A model generated the notes under the pieces. The model made no database searches, had not been told where the DNA came from, and saw nothing but the letters and a program-made list of their open reading frames with translations. Both the position numbers and the translations under genes were made by a program. Positions 20,072 through 31,384 of a stretch of DNA of 64,000 nt are shown here, in pieces. Source of the DNA: CAIWHR01 sp963830485 (lineage in GTDB: Bacteria > Pseudomonadota > Gammaproteobacteria > Burkholderiales > Casimicrobiaceae); contig CAWHNE010000029.1 in NCBI GenBank assembly GCA_963830485.1, forward strand, positions 248,001 to 312,000. The letters run 5' to 3'. The number at the start of each line of letters is the position of its first letter. Position 1 is the stretch's first letter.

Positions 20072-21290
20072 ATGAACGCAATGCAACGCACCCTGGTCTC
20101 GCTCGCGGTCGCGGCGGCGCTCGGCGCCGGCGCCGCGCAGGCGCAGGTCTCGGACAACGTCGATCAAGATCGGCGTGCTGTCCGACATGTCGAGCCTCTA
20201 CACCGACCTGGCCGGCGCCGGGTCCGTGGTCGCGGCGCGGATGGCGGTCGAGGACTCCGGCATCGAGAAGCGCGGCTACAAGGTCGAGATCGTCTCGGCC
20301 GACCACCAGAACAAGCCCGACGTCGGATCGGCGATCGCGCGGCAGTGGTACGACGTCGACAAGGTGGACGTCATCGTCGACACGCCGAACTCGGGCGTCG
20401 CGCTCGCGGTCAACCAGATCACGAAGGACAAGGGCAAGGCGTTCCTGGTCTCCGGCGCGGCGTCGTCGGACCTCACCGGCAAGGCCTGCTCGCCGAACAC
20501 GATCCACTGGACCTACGACACGTGGATGCTGGCCAACGGCACCGGCAGCGCGATCGTCAAGACCGGCGGCGACACCTGGTTCTTCATCACCGCCGACTAC
20601 GCGTTCGGCCACGCGCTCGAGCGCGACACCGAAGCGGTCGTGCTGAAGAACGGCGGCAAGGTGCTGGGCAAGGTGCGCGCGCCGCTCAACACGCAGGACT
20701 TCAGCTCGTTCCTGCTGCAGGCGCAGGCATCGAAGGCGAAGATCATCGGCCTCGCCAACGCCGGTGGCGACACGACGAACTCGATCAAGCAGGCGGCCGA
20801 GTTCGGCATCGTCAAGGGCGGCCAGAACCTCGCGGGACTGCTGGTGTTCCTGACCGACATCCATTCGCTCGGCCTGCCGACCGCGCAGGGCCTGATCTTC
20901 ACCGAGACGTTCTACTGGGACATGAACGACCAGACGCGCGCGTTCGCGAAGCGCTTCGCCGAGCGCGACAAGGGCATCCATCCGACGATGGTCCATGCCG
21001 GCGTCTACTCGGCGGTCACGCACTACCTCAAGGCGGTCGAGGCGCTGAAGAGCGACGACGGCACCAAGGTGATCGCCAAGATGAAGGAAACGCCGACCGA
21101 CGATCCGCTGTTCGGCAAGGGCACGATCCGCGTCGATGGCCGCAAGATCCATCCGGCCTATCTGGTCGAGGCGAAGAAGCCCGCCGAGTCGAAGGGCGAA
21201 TGGGATCTGTACAAGATCCGCGCGACCATTCCCGCCGACCAGGCGTTCCGGCCGCTCGCCGACGGCGATTGCCCGCTTGTTAAGAAGTAA
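20072..21290 (+). CDS. Periplasmic amino-acid type ABC substrate-binding protein, one frameshift
   Basis: LivK/AmiC-like binding protein (type I periplasmic fold), about 405 residues. Signal peptide MNAMQRTLVSLAVAAALGAG with an AQAQ-type cleavage site. A break near 20162 follows, and then the mature start KIGVLSDMSSLYTDLAGAGS. Other blocks: VEIVSADHQNKPDVGSAIAR, WYDVDKVDVIVDTPNSGVAL, FFITADYAFGHALERD and GVYSAVTHYLKAVEALKSDD. It sits between the ATPase and permease genes of the operon. The ligand is unknown; proteins of this subtype are often annotated for branched-chain amino acids but many bind aromatic or other small molecules. Confidence 0.92.
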
Positions 21291-21416
21291 TCGTCCTCGG
21301 TCGCGTCGCCTCGTATTTGCCCGATGGTGGAGCGCCGGCCGGCGCGACGGACAAACGCTACGCGTTGAGCGGCGCATGACGCCGCTTCAACGCGCCAATG
21401 GGCTCGATGATGGCCA

Positions 21417-22304
21417 ATGACTGAGATCTTCGGGATTTCGACGCAGGCGCTGTTCGGCCAGCTGCTGATCGGGCTCATCAACGGCTCGTTCTACGCGATG
21501 CTCTCGCTCGGGCTCGCGGTGATCTTCGGCCTGCTCAACATCATCAATTTCACGCACGGCGCCCAGTACATGATGGGCGCGTTCTGCGCGTGGTTTCTGC
21601 TGACCAAGCTGGGCGTCGGCTACTGGTGGGCGCTGCTGCTGACGCCGCTTGCCATCGGGGCCTTCGGCGTGATCATCGAGCGCACGATGCTCTCGCGTCT
21701 CTACAAGCTCGATCATCTCTACGGGCTCCTGCTCACCTTCGGGCTCGCGCTGATCATCCAGGGCTTGTTCCGCAACGAGTTCGGCTCGTCCGGGCTGCCC
21801 TACCAGATCCCGCCGGAGCTTTCGGGAGGCATCAACCTTGGCTTCATGTTCCTCCCCAAGTACCGGGCGTGGGTGATCGTCGCGTCGCTCGTCGTCTGCC
21901 TCGCGACGTGGTACGTCATCGAGCGCACGAAGCTCGGATCGTATCTGCGTGCGGCGACCGAGAACCCGGCGCTGGTCAAGGCGTTCGGCGTCAATGTGCC
22001 GCGGATGATCACGCTGACCTACGGCTTCGGCGTCGCCCTCGCCGCGCTTGCGGGCGTCATGGCGGCGCCGATCTACCAGGTGAACCCGTTGATGGGCGCC
22101 GACATGATCATCGTCGTGTTCGCGGTCGTGGTCATCGGCGGAATGGGATCGATCATGGGTTCGATCCTGACGGGGTTCGGGCTCGGCGTCGTCGAGGGCC
22201 TGACCAAGGTTTTCTATCCGGAAGCGTCGAATACGGTGATCTTCGTGGTCATGGTGATCGTGCTGCTGGTCAAGCCCGCCGGGCTCTTCGGGCGGGAGCG
22301 CTGA
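21417..22304 (+). CDS. livH: Branched-chain amino acid ABC permease LivH
   Basis: 295-residue inner-membrane permease with about eight helices. Family blocks: GLINGSFYAMLSLGLAVIFG, LLNIINFTHGAQYMMGAF, LLLTFGLALIIQGLFRNEFG, RAATENPALVKAFGVNVPRM and VVIGGMGSIMGSILTGFGLG. Intact, ATG start. The stop shares one base with the livM start (TGATG). A 126-base gap before it, with no recognised features, separates it from the binding-protein gene. Confidence 0.95.
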   Translation: MTEIFGISTQALFGQLLIGLINGSFYAMLSLGLAVIFGLLNIINFTHGAQYMMGAFCAWFLLTKLGVGYWWALLLTPLAIGAFGVIIERTMLSRLYKLDHLYGLLLTFGLALIIQGLFRNEFGSSGLPYQIPPELSGGINLGFMFLPKYRAWVIVASLVVCLATWYVIERTKLGSYLRAATENPALVKAFGVNVPRMITLTYGFGVALAALAGVMAAPIYQVNPLMGADMIIVVFAVVVIGGMGSIMGSILTGFGLGVVEGLTKVFYPEASNTVIFVVMVIVLLVKPAGLFGRER

Positions 22305-23273
22305 TGGCCGAGCTGGATTCTCCGTCCGTCGCGCTCGCGCGTCCCGCGGGCAACGCCTTCGCGATCGGCGTGGCGGCGATGGTGGTGGTGCTTGCCGCGG
22401 CGCCGCTCGTCGGCCTCTATCCGGTGTTCGTCATGAAGGCGATGTGCTTCGCGCTCTTCGCCTGTGCCTTCAACCTGCTGCTGGGCTTCGGCGGCCTTCT
22501 GTCCTTCGGCCACGCGATGTTCCTCGGCACTGCCGGCTACGTCACGGCGTACGCGGCGAAGTCCTGGGGCTTCAACCCGGAACTCGCGATCTTGCTCGGA
22601 ACCGCGGCGTCCGCGCTGCTTGGCACCGTTGTCGGGGCGCTCGCGATCCGACGACAAGGCATCTATTTCGCGATGATCACGCTCGCGATCGCGCAGATGA
22701 TGTACTTCTTCTATCTGCAGACGCCGTTCACGCATGGCGAGGACGGCATCCAGGCAGTGCCGCGCGGGAAGCTGTTCGGTCTGCTCGACCTGTCGGCGCC
22801 GCTCGTCATCTATTACGTCGTCCTGGCGATCTTCCTCGGCGCGTTCCTGCTCATCTACCGCGTGATCCATTCGCCGTTCGGGCACGTGCTGAAGGCGATC
22901 AAGGAGAACGAACCGCGTGCGATCTCGCTGGGTTACGATGCCGACCGCTACAAGTTCCTTGCCTTCGTGCTGTCGGCGACGCTCGCGGGGCTCGCCGGCG
23001 CGACGAAGGCGATCGTCTTCCAGCTCGCTTCGCTGACCGACGTCCAGTGGCAGATGTCGGGGGAGGTCGTGCTGATGACGCTGCTGGGAGGCATGGGCAC
23101 GATCTTCGGCCCGGTCGTCGGCGCGTTCGTCATCATCGGGCTCGAGCACTACCTCGCCGACCGTCGGCCAGTGGGTGACGATCATCACCGGCGTCATCTT
23201 CGTCGTCTGCGTACTCGCGTTCCGGCGCGGCATCGTCGGCGAGCTCGGCGCGTGGTGGGCGCGGCGGCGCTGA
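22304..23273 (+). CDS. livM: Branched-chain amino acid ABC permease LivM, one frameshift
   Basis: Second permease of the Liv-type importer, about 322 residues. Blocks: FALFACAFNLLLGFGGLLSF, GHAMFLGTAGYVTAY, IRRQGIYFAMITLAIAQMMY, HVLKAIKENEPRAISLGYDA and LMTLLGGMGTIFGPVVGAFV. A break near 23160, explained by one extra C, restores the family ending GQWVTIITGVIFVVCVLAFR and the stop TGA at 23271-23273. It closes the transporter operon; a secreted-protein gene follows directly. Confidence 0.94.
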
Positions 23274-23877
23274 GCGTCCGCGGCACGCGGCTCGGTCGCG
23301 CTGCTCGCCCTGTTGGCCGCTGTCGCGCCGGCGGCGCTCGCGGCAGAGTCGCTCGTCGCCGAGGGCGCCTGCCGCGACGGTGAGCCCAACGGCGCCTACA
23401 CGCTGCGCGCAGCCGGCGGCCGGCTGCGCGTCGCAGGCGCGTTCGCCAAAGGACATCGCACGGGCACGTTTCTGTTCTGGTCCGATCGCGGCTCGCGCAT
23501 TGCCGTGGTTCCCTACGACATCGACCGCAAGACGGGCACGATCGCGGTCTGGTATGCGCCGGCGTCCGCGGGTGTCGACGCTCCGCGCAAGTCGGAGGCG
23601 GCTTACGTCGACGACCAGCTCCACGGCGAGAAGCGGTCGTGGTACGCGACCGGCAAGCCGCGGACGCGCCTGCGCTACGAGCGCGGGGAGCTCGTCGAGG
23701 CGCATGCGTGGAACGCCGCCGGCGCACCGCTCGCCGAGGGAGCGGCGCGGGCGCAGGCTGCCCGCGACGCCGCCACGGACGAGGCGTTTTACGCTACGCT
23801 TGAAGCGCTGGTCGCGGAGCACAGCCCGAAGTGCGAGGCTGCCGGCCCGCAGCTTGAACCGGAGGAGGACGACATGA
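23274..23877 (+). CDS. Secreted MORN-like repeat protein, ends unresolved
   Basis: A signal peptide is clear (SVALLALLAAVAPAALAAES), but no ATG lies upstream in frame. The true start is probably lost to a base error just after livM; the open frame begins at 23274. The mature part has short G/T-x-F/Y-W repeats like MORN or antitoxin-type repeat proteins: GEPNGAYTLRAAGGRLRVAG, GHRTGTFLFWSDRGSR and DDQLHGEKRSWYATGKP. In the given frame it runs without a stop into the next gene; a one-base shift would end it at TGA 23875-23877, overlapping the next ATG. Function unknown; exported. Confidence 0.65.
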
Positions 23878-24669
23878 AGCGGAATCGTCGCCGTGATTTG
23901 CTGAAGACCGCCGCGGCGCTGGCGGCCGGAGGGGCCGTCGCGTCGACCGGAACGTCGTCCGCGCAGCCGCAGACGCGCGTGCTGTTCCTGGTGCCGCAGA
24001 CTTTCATCCCGATCGCGGGAACGTCCGACATCTTTCCCGTGCGCCGCATCTACTGCATCGGCCGCAATTACGCCGCACACGCGCGCGAGATGGGCTCGGA
24101 TCCCACGCGCGAGCCGCCGTTCTTCTTCCAGAAGCCGACCGATGCCGTGCAGCTCGCGCCGCCCGGGCGAGACGATCGATCACCCGTACCCGACGCTGAC
24201 GAAGAACTACCACTACGAGGTCGAGCTCGTCGCCGCACTCGGCAAAGGCGGGCGCGACGTCCCGAGCGAGCGCGCGCTCGATCTCGTGATGGCGTATACG
24301 GTCGGACTCGACATGACCCGCCGCGACCTGCAGCGCGCGATGGGCGACGAGAAAAAGCCGTGGGAGATCGGCAAGAGCTTCGACCACTCGGCGGTGCTGG
24401 GCCCCCTGCAACCCGCCGCGAAGACCGGCCACTTCACGCAGGGCGCGATCTGGCTCAAGGTCAACGGACAGGTGAAGCAGAACGCGAACCTGAACCAGAT
24501 GATCTGGAACGTCGCCGAGCAGGTGGCGAATCTGTCGAAGGCCTTCGAGTTGATGCCGGGCGACCTGATCTACAGCGGGACTCCGGAGAACGTCGGCCCT
24601 GTCATCAAGGGCGACATCATGGATGCGCACATCGACGGGCTGCCGGACCTCCGGGTGAAGGTCGTCTGA
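23874..24669 (+). CDS. Fumarylpyruvate-hydrolase-like FAH family protein with apparent Tat signal
   Basis: FAH-superfamily enzyme of about 264 residues resembling fumarylpyruvate hydrolases of gentisate breakdown: FPVRRIYCIGRNYAAHAREM, REPPFFFQKPTDAV, HYEVELVAALGKGGRDV, DLVMAYTVGLDMTRRDLQ, KKPWEIGKSFDHSAVLGP and YSGTPENVGPVIKGD. Metal-binding E of EVEL is present. Unusually, the first 30 residues (MKRNRRRDLLKTAAALAAGG) look like a twin-arginine export signal ending at SSAQ. ATG 23874 has a strong ribosome site GGAGGAGG. One break near 24165. Most FAH enzymes are cytoplasmic, so the localisation is odd. Confidence 0.85.
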
Positions 24670-24688
24670 CCGCGCGCGCCGCGGCGCT

Positions 24689-24718
24689 TTGACGCTGGCC
24701 GGCCTTTCGCGCTAGATT
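24689..24718 (+). promoter_or_regulatory. Candidate promoter of the peptide ABC operon
   Basis: TTGACG at 24689-24694, an 18-base spacer, TAGATT at 24713-24718, about 70 bases before the binding-protein start at 24790. Reasonable sigma-70 match in an otherwise GC-rich gap. Confidence 0.5.
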
Positions 24719-24789
24719 TCGTCACGATCGCGTCGCCGAGTAGTTCGTCGGCGCGTCGTTCCATTCCCGACCGCCGCCGGAGTACGTTC

Positions 24790-26382
24790 ATGCGCCTCTC
24801 CTCGCTTCGCCTTGCGGCCGTCGTCGCCGCGCTCGCCGCCGTGTTCGCGGCGACACCGCAGGCCGCCGCCGCCGAGCTCAAGATCGCGGTCGCCGCCGAC
24901 GTGACGTCGATCGATCCGCATTTCTTCAATCTGTTCCCGAACAACAACATTGCCGAGCACATCTTCGACAAGCTGGTGCAGATGGATCCCGACTCGAAGA
25001 TGATTCCGGGCCTTGCGACGTCGTGGAAGCCGATCGACGACAAGACGTGGGAATTCAAGCTGCGCAAGGGCGTGAAGTTCACCGACGGCAGCGAGCTCAC
25101 CGCCGAGGACGTCGTGTTCTCGATCGACCGCGTGCCGACGGTCCCTAACAGCCCGGGACCGTTCTCGGCGTACACGAAGGCTATCGTCGCGAAGGAGATC
25201 GTCGATCCGTACACGATCCGCTTCAAGACGGCGGCGCCACACCCGCTGGTCCCGAATGATCTGTCGACGATCTACATCGTCTCGAAGAAGGTGGCCACAG
25301 GAGCAGCGACCGAGGATTTCAACAGCGGCAAAGCGGCGATCGGCAGCGGCCGCTACAAGCTCGTCAAGTACACGTCGGGCGACCGCATCGACCTCGTCCG
25401 CAACGACGGCTACTGGGGCGAGAAGTCGCCGTGGGACAAGGTGACGTTCAAGATCATCAAGAACGAATCCGCGCGGGTCGCGGCGCTGCTCTCGGGCGAC
25501 GTCGACGCGATCGAGCAGCCGCCGACAGCCGACCTCGCGCGCATCAAGGGCGATCCGAAGTTCACGGTGACCTCGAAGATCTCGCACCGCGTGATCTACT
25601 TCAACTTCGACCACCTCGCGCGCACGAGTCCGTTCGTCACGGACAAGGCCGGCAAGCCGCTCGACAAGAACCCGCTGCTCGATCCCCGCGTGCGCCGCGC
25701 GATCTCGAAGGCGATCAACCGCCCGGCGATCGCCGAGCGAGTGATGGAGGGGCAGGCCATCCCGTCAGGGCAGCTCGTGTCGGAGAAGCTGTTCGGCCAC
25801 GTGCCGGGCCTCAAGGCCGATGCATACGATCCCGAGGGCGCGAAGAAACTGCTCGCCGAGGCCGGTTATCCGGACGGCTTCGCGATCACGATCCACGGGC
25901 CCTCCGGCCGCTACGTCAACGACGAGAAGATCGTGCAGGCCGTCGCGCAGATGCTGACGCGCGTGGGCATCGTCTCGAAGGTCGAGACGGCACCGATGGC
26001 CCCGTACTCGGCACGCGCGTCGAAGCAGGAGTTCAGCTTCCACATGGTCGGCTGGGGCGCGTCGACGGGCGAGGCGTCGAGCCCGCTGCGCTCGCTGATC
26101 GCGACGTTCAACCGCGACAAGGGGCTGGGCGCGGTCAACTGGGGCCGCTACAGCAACGTGAAGGTCGACTACCTGATCGAACAGGCGCTGCAGCAGGTCA
26201 ATGACGAGAACCGGAGCGTCATGCTGCAGAACGCGACGAAGCTCGCGATGGAGGATCTGGGCATCATGCCGATCCACTTCCAGTTCACGATCTGGGCGAC
26301 CACGAAGAACGTCGCCTACACGCCGCGCACCGACGAGTACACGCTCGCGTTCCAGTTCAGGCCCGCAGGCACGCGCCTGTGA
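24790..26382 (+). CDS. Family 5 (peptide type) ABC substrate-binding protein
   Basis: 530-residue periplasmic binding protein of the peptide/nickel/opine family. Signal peptide about 1-28, with LAAVFAATPQAAAA before the mature protein. Family blocks: VTSIDPHFFNLFPNNNIAEH, KTWEFKLRKGVKFTDGSELT, AEDVVFSIDRV, SGRYKLVKYTSGDRIDLVRN, NPLLDPRVRRAISKAINRPA and FQFTIWATTKNVAYTPR. Intact. First gene of the operon with permeases from 27452. The ligand is unknown: the family carries peptides, but also other small molecules. Confidence 0.95.
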   Translation: MRLSSLRLAAVVAALAAVFAATPQAAAAELKIAVAADVTSIDPHFFNLFPNNNIAEHIFDKLVQMDPDSKMIPGLATSWKPIDDKTWEFKLRKGVKFTDGSELTAEDVVFSIDRVPTVPNSPGPFSAYTKAIVAKEIVDPYTIRFKTAAPHPLVPNDLSTIYIVSKKVATGAATEDFNSGKAAIGSGRYKLVKYTSGDRIDLVRNDGYWGEKSPWDKVTFKIIKNESARVAALLSGDVDAIEQPPTADLARIKGDPKFTVTSKISHRVIYFNFDHLARTSPFVTDKAGKPLDKNPLLDPRVRRAISKAINRPAIAERVMEGQAIPSGQLVSEKLFGHVPGLKADAYDPEGAKKLLAEAGYPDGFAITIHGPSGRYVNDEKIVQAVAQMLTRVGIVSKVETAPMAPYSARASKQEFSFHMVGWGASTGEASSPLRSLIATFNRDKGLGAVNWGRYSNVKVDYLIEQALQQVNDENRSVMLQNATKLAMEDLGIMPIHFQFTIWATTKNVAYTPRTDEYTLAFQFRPAGTRL

Positions 26383-26394
26383 TGGAGCCAAGAG

Positions 26395-27371
26395 GTGGAC
26401 CGCCGCCAGGCCATCGCCGCGGGCATCGGTCTCGCCGTCTCCTGGCGTGCGTGCGTCGGGCGCAGCGAAGGCGAACGCGCGCGTGGGCTATCTCGAATTC
26501 GTCAAGGCGTCCGACGGCGAGCGGCTCTACCGGGAGTTCGTCGAAGGACTCGCGAGCCACGGCTACGTCGAGGGCCGCAATCTGCGGATCGTGCGCCGGT
26601 CCGCCGACGCGCGGAACGAACGCCTTCGCAACCTGGCGCCCGAGCTGGCGGCGGCCAAGGTGGACGTCATTCTCGCCACCTCGGCAGAGGCGGCGCGCAG
26701 CGCCAAGGTCGGCGCGCCGGGAATCTCGACGGTCTTCGTGATCTCGGCGGATCCTGTGCTCGAAGGGCTGGTGACCAACCTGTCCCGGCCTCAGGGCTTC
26801 CTCACCGGTCTCGTCACGCGCGGCGAGGACCTGACCGCCAAGCGACTCCAGCTCCTCAAGGAGGCGTTTCCAAAGATCCGCACGGTCGCCCTCGTGGGCT
26901 CGAACCTCGCGATGTCGCGCGCGGCTTTCGATGAGGCGGCGCGACGCCTGCAGCTGGAGATCCTCCCGTTTCCGATCCATCGGTTCGACGATTATCGCGA
27001 TGCCGCCGCGGCAATCGGGCGGAGCGCCGCCGATGCCGTCCTCGTCGTCGAGGACGCCGACGCCGTGACGAACCTGTATGCATTCACGCGCCTGATGATG
27101 GCGACGCGCAAGCCCGTCATGTTCAACGCGGATGTCTTCGTCGAGGGCAGCGAGGGCTTCGGATTGATGGCCTACGGCGTGAGCCTGCGGCAGCAATACC
27201 GGCGCGCCGCAGACGTCGCCGCGCGGCTGCTCGAAGGGGCCAAGGCTGTCCGAGCTGCCCGTCGAGTTTCCGACGCACTACGAGCTGGTAGTAAACCTCA
27301 GGGCGGCGGAGGAGTACGCCATCGTTTTGCCGCGCGAGTTCCTCGCGCGCGCCGATCGGGTGATCCGGTGA
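26395..27371 (+). CDS. PF04392-type ABC substrate-binding protein, two frameshifts
   Basis: Periplasmic binding protein of the ABC_sub_bind (TrpX-like) family, about 325 residues. GTG start at 26395 behind AGAG; leader MDRRQAIAAGIGLAVSW with an RR pair. After a break near 26455: RVGYLEFVKASDGERLYREF, VEGLASHGYVEGRNLRIVRR, VILATSAEAARSAK, VADVAARLLEGAK-like end and, after a break near 27247, ELPVEFPTHYELVVNLRAAE, the usual family tail. It lies 12 bases after the family 5 binding protein and before its permeases, so one operon would encode two unrelated binding proteins. Whether it uses the same permease is unknown. Confidence 0.85.
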
Positions 27372-27451
27372 CCACGCCGGATCGGACGGCGTAACCGTGC
27401 CCGGAGCATAGGGCTTCGCGTCGGCGCAGCTCCCGCACGGCAATCCGTCCC

Positions 27452-28433
27452 ATGCTCGTCTTCATCATTCGCCGCAGCCTTCAGAGCATCGTCGTGCTCT
27501 TCGTGATGTCGCTGCTCGTGTTCGCCGGCGTCTACGCGATCGGCAACCCGATCGACATCCTGATCAATCCGCAGGCGGACCAGATCGACCGCGAGCGCGC
27601 GATCGCGGCGCTCGGCCTCGACAAGCCGTTGTGGGAACAATACCTGAGCTTCCTCGGGGGTGTCGTGCACGGCGACCTCGGTCGCTCGTTCGTCCACAGC
27701 ACGCCCGCCCTCGGGCTGATCCTCGAGCGGATGCCGGCAACGCTCGAGCTCGCGGCGACCGCGATGCTGATCGCCGTCGTGCTCGGCATCCCGCTCGGCC
27801 TCTGGGCGGGCCTGCGGCCGAACGGCGATCGCCGGCCGCACGATCATGACCGGCTCGATCCTGGGCTTCTCGCTGCCGACGTTCTGGGTCGGCCTGATGA
27901 TGATCATGGTGTTCTCGGTGATGCTCGGGTGGCTCCCGTCGAACGGGCGCGGCCCTACGACGCTGCTCTTCGGCCTGATTCCCGTGTCGTTCCTCTCGGT
28001 CGACGGCTGGAGGCACCTCGTCATGCCGGCGACCAACCTCGCGCTCTTCAACCTCGCGCTCCTGATCCGGCTCACGCGTTCCGGCGCGCACGAGGCGCTC
28101 TTGCAGGACTACGTCAAGTTCGCGCGCGCGAAGGGGCTTTCGAACTCGCGGGTGATCGGCGTCCACGTGTTGCGCAACATCCTGATCCCGATCGTCACCG
28201 TCATCGGGCTGCAGTTCGGCGCGCTGGTCGCGTTCGCGATCGTCACCGAGAGCGTGTTCGCGTGGCCGGGAATGGGGAAGCTCCTGATCGACTCGATCGG
28301 CGTGCTCGACCGCCCGGTGATCGTCGCCTACCTGCTCGTGATCGTCACGTTCTTCATCACGATCAACCTGGCCGTGGACATCCTCTATTCGGCGCTCGAC
28401 CCGCGCGTGCGGCTGACCGAGAGCCGGGGCTGA
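27452..28433 (+). CDS. Peptide-type ABC transporter permease 1 (DppB-like), one frameshift
   Basis: Inner-membrane permease of about 327 residues. Start MLVFIIRRSLQSIVVLFVMS; then GLDKPLWEQYLSFLGGVVHG, DLGRSF and TLELAATAMLIAVVLGIPLG. A break near 27832 leads to GSILGFSLPTFWVGLMMIMV, the EAA-type loop YVKFARAKGLSNSRVIGVHV and LRNILIPIVTVIGLQFGALV. It pairs with the next gene; three bases separate stop and start. Confidence 0.93.
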
Positions 28434-28436
28434 CCG

Positions 28437-29348
28437 GTGGCGAGCGATCCCACCACGGCGCCGTCCGTTCGCGCGGTCGAGACGCCGCTGCGGCGGATCG
28501 TCTCCGACTTCGCGGCGAACCCGGTCGCCGTGTTCGGCCTCGCGCTGCTCGCGCTGATCCTGTTTCTCGCGCTGTTCGCGCCGCTGCTCTCGCCGCAAAA
28601 CCCCTACGACCTCGCGCAGCTCGACGTGATGGACAGCCGGCTGCCGCCGGGATCGAGGACGCCCGCGGGCGGCACCTTCTGGCTCGGCACCGACGACCAG
28701 GGCCGCGACATGCTGTCGGCGATCCTCTACGGTTTGCGCATCAGCCTCGGCGTCGGCGTCGCGGCGACGGCGCTGGCGCTCGTGATCGGCCTCGCGGCGG
28801 GCCTGCCGGCGGCGTACGTCGGCGGCCGGACCGAGGCGGTCGTCATGCGGATCGTCGACATCCAGCTCTCGTTTCCGGCGATCCTGATCGCGCTCATCCT
28901 GATCGCCGTGCTGGGCCAGGGCACCGGCAAGGTGATCGCCGCGCTCGTCACCGTGCAGTGGGCGTACTACGCGCGCACGGTGCGCAGCGCAGCGCTCGTG
29001 GAGAAGCGCAAGGAATACGTCGAGGCCGCACATTGCCTTGCGCTCTCGCCCGCGCGGATCGTCTTCCGACACCTCCTGCCGAACTGTCTGCCGCCGATGA
29101 TCGTCGTCGCGACGGTGCAGGTCGCCGCCGCGATCACGCTCGAGGCGACGCTCTCGTTCCTTGGCCTCGGCCTGCCGATCACCGAGCCCTCGCTCGGGCT
29201 CCTGATCGCGAACGGCTACCAGTACCTGCTGTCGGGCAAGTACTGGATCAGCTTCTTCCCGGGCATCGCGCTCGTGCTCACGATCGTCAGCATCAATCTC
29301 GTCGCGGACCAGCTGCGCGACGTGCTGAATCCGCGGCTGCAGAAGTAG
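28437..29348 (+). CDS. Peptide-type ABC transporter permease 2 (DppC-like)
   Basis: 303-residue inner-membrane permease, intact, GTG start at 28437. Blocks: NPVAVFGLALLALILFLALF, the extracytoplasmic WLGTDDQGRDMLSAILYGLR, SLGVGVAATALALVIGL, the coupling loop YVEAAHCLALSPARIVFRHL, LPNCLPPMIVVATVQ and ATLSFLGLGLPITEPSLG. Six helices expected. It forms the transport channel with the DppB-like protein. Confidence 0.95.
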   Translation: MASDPTTAPSVRAVETPLRRIVSDFAANPVAVFGLALLALILFLALFAPLLSPQNPYDLAQLDVMDSRLPPGSRTPAGGTFWLGTDDQGRDMLSAILYGLRISLGVGVAATALALVIGLAAGLPAAYVGGRTEAVVMRIVDIQLSFPAILIALILIAVLGQGTGKVIAALVTVQWAYYARTVRSAALVEKRKEYVEAAHCLALSPARIVFRHLLPNCLPPMIVVATVQVAAAITLEATLSFLGLGLPITEPSLGLLIANGYQYLLSGKYWISFFPGIALVLTIVSINLVADQLRDVLNPRLQK

Positions 29349-29359
29349 GTGCGGGGACA

Positions 29360-30342
29360 ATGAGCAAGACGCTGCTCGAGGTCGACGGCCTGCAGACGCA
29401 CTTCTTCACGAAGGCGGGCGTCGTCAGGGCCGTCGACGACGTCTCGTTCACCGTCGCGCGCGGCGAGGTGCTGGGTCTCGTCGGCGAATCCGGCTCGGGC
29501 AAGTCGATGACCGGATACTCGATCCTGGGGCTCGTCGACCCGCCGGGCCGCATCGTCGCCGGACACCTGCGCCTCGAAGGCCGCGACCTGCGCACCCTCG
29601 CAGAGGAGGATCTGCGGCAGCTTCGCGGCAATCGCATCGCGATGATCTTCCAGGACCCGATGATGACGCTGAATCCGGTGCTCCGGATCGACGCGCAGAT
29701 GATCGAGACGATCCTCGCGCATCGGAAGATCGGTCGTGCGGCGGCGCGCGAGCAGGCACGCGCAGCGCTGGCCAAGGTCGGCATTCCCTCGCCCGACGAG
29801 CGCCTGACTGCGTATCCGCACCAGTTCTCGGGCGGCATGCGGCAGCGCGTCGCCATCGCGATCGCGCTCCTCAACGATCCCGATCTCGTCATCGCCGACG
29901 AGCCGACGACCGCGCTCGACGTGACGATCCAGGGCCAGATCCTGTTCGAGATGCAGAAGCTCGTGCGCGAAACCGGCGCCGCGCTGATCTGGATCACGCA
30001 CGACCTGTCGGTCATCGCGGGCCTCGCCGACCGCGTCTGCGTGATGTACGCGGGCCGTATCGTCGAGCAGGGGACCGTGGCCGACGTGCTCTCGCATCCG
30101 CGGCATCCGTATACGCGAGGCTTGCTCGATTCAGTGCCCGCGACCGGCCCGCGCGGCGCCCGGCTCGCGCAGATTCCCGGAATGGCGCCGTCTCCGCTCG
30201 AATTGCCGGCGGGTTGCGCGTTCCGCGATCGTTGCGGCTTTGCGACCGAGGCGTGCGCGGCGATGCCGGCGATGCGGCCGATCGGCGATCCTGCGGCCGG
30301 GCATACGCTGCGCTGTCACCATCCGCTGCGGGCGGGCCACGC

Positions 30343-30346
<4 letters not shown>
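29360..30346 (+). CDS. Peptide-type ABC transporter ATPase 1 (DppD-like)
   Basis: 328-residue ATPase, intact. Walker A GESGSGKSMTGYSILGL, Q-loop MIFQDPMMTLNPVL, signature FSGGMRQRVAIAIALL, Walker B DLVIADEPTTALDV, switch ITHDLSVIAGLADR, and the C-terminal oligopeptide-transporter domain RHPYTRGLLDSVPATG with the cysteine-rich end CAFRDRCGFATEAC that in relatives binds an Fe-S cluster. The stop overlaps the next start (GTGA). Confidence 0.95.
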
Positions 30347-31382
<1,036 letters not shown>

Positions 31383-31384
31383 CG

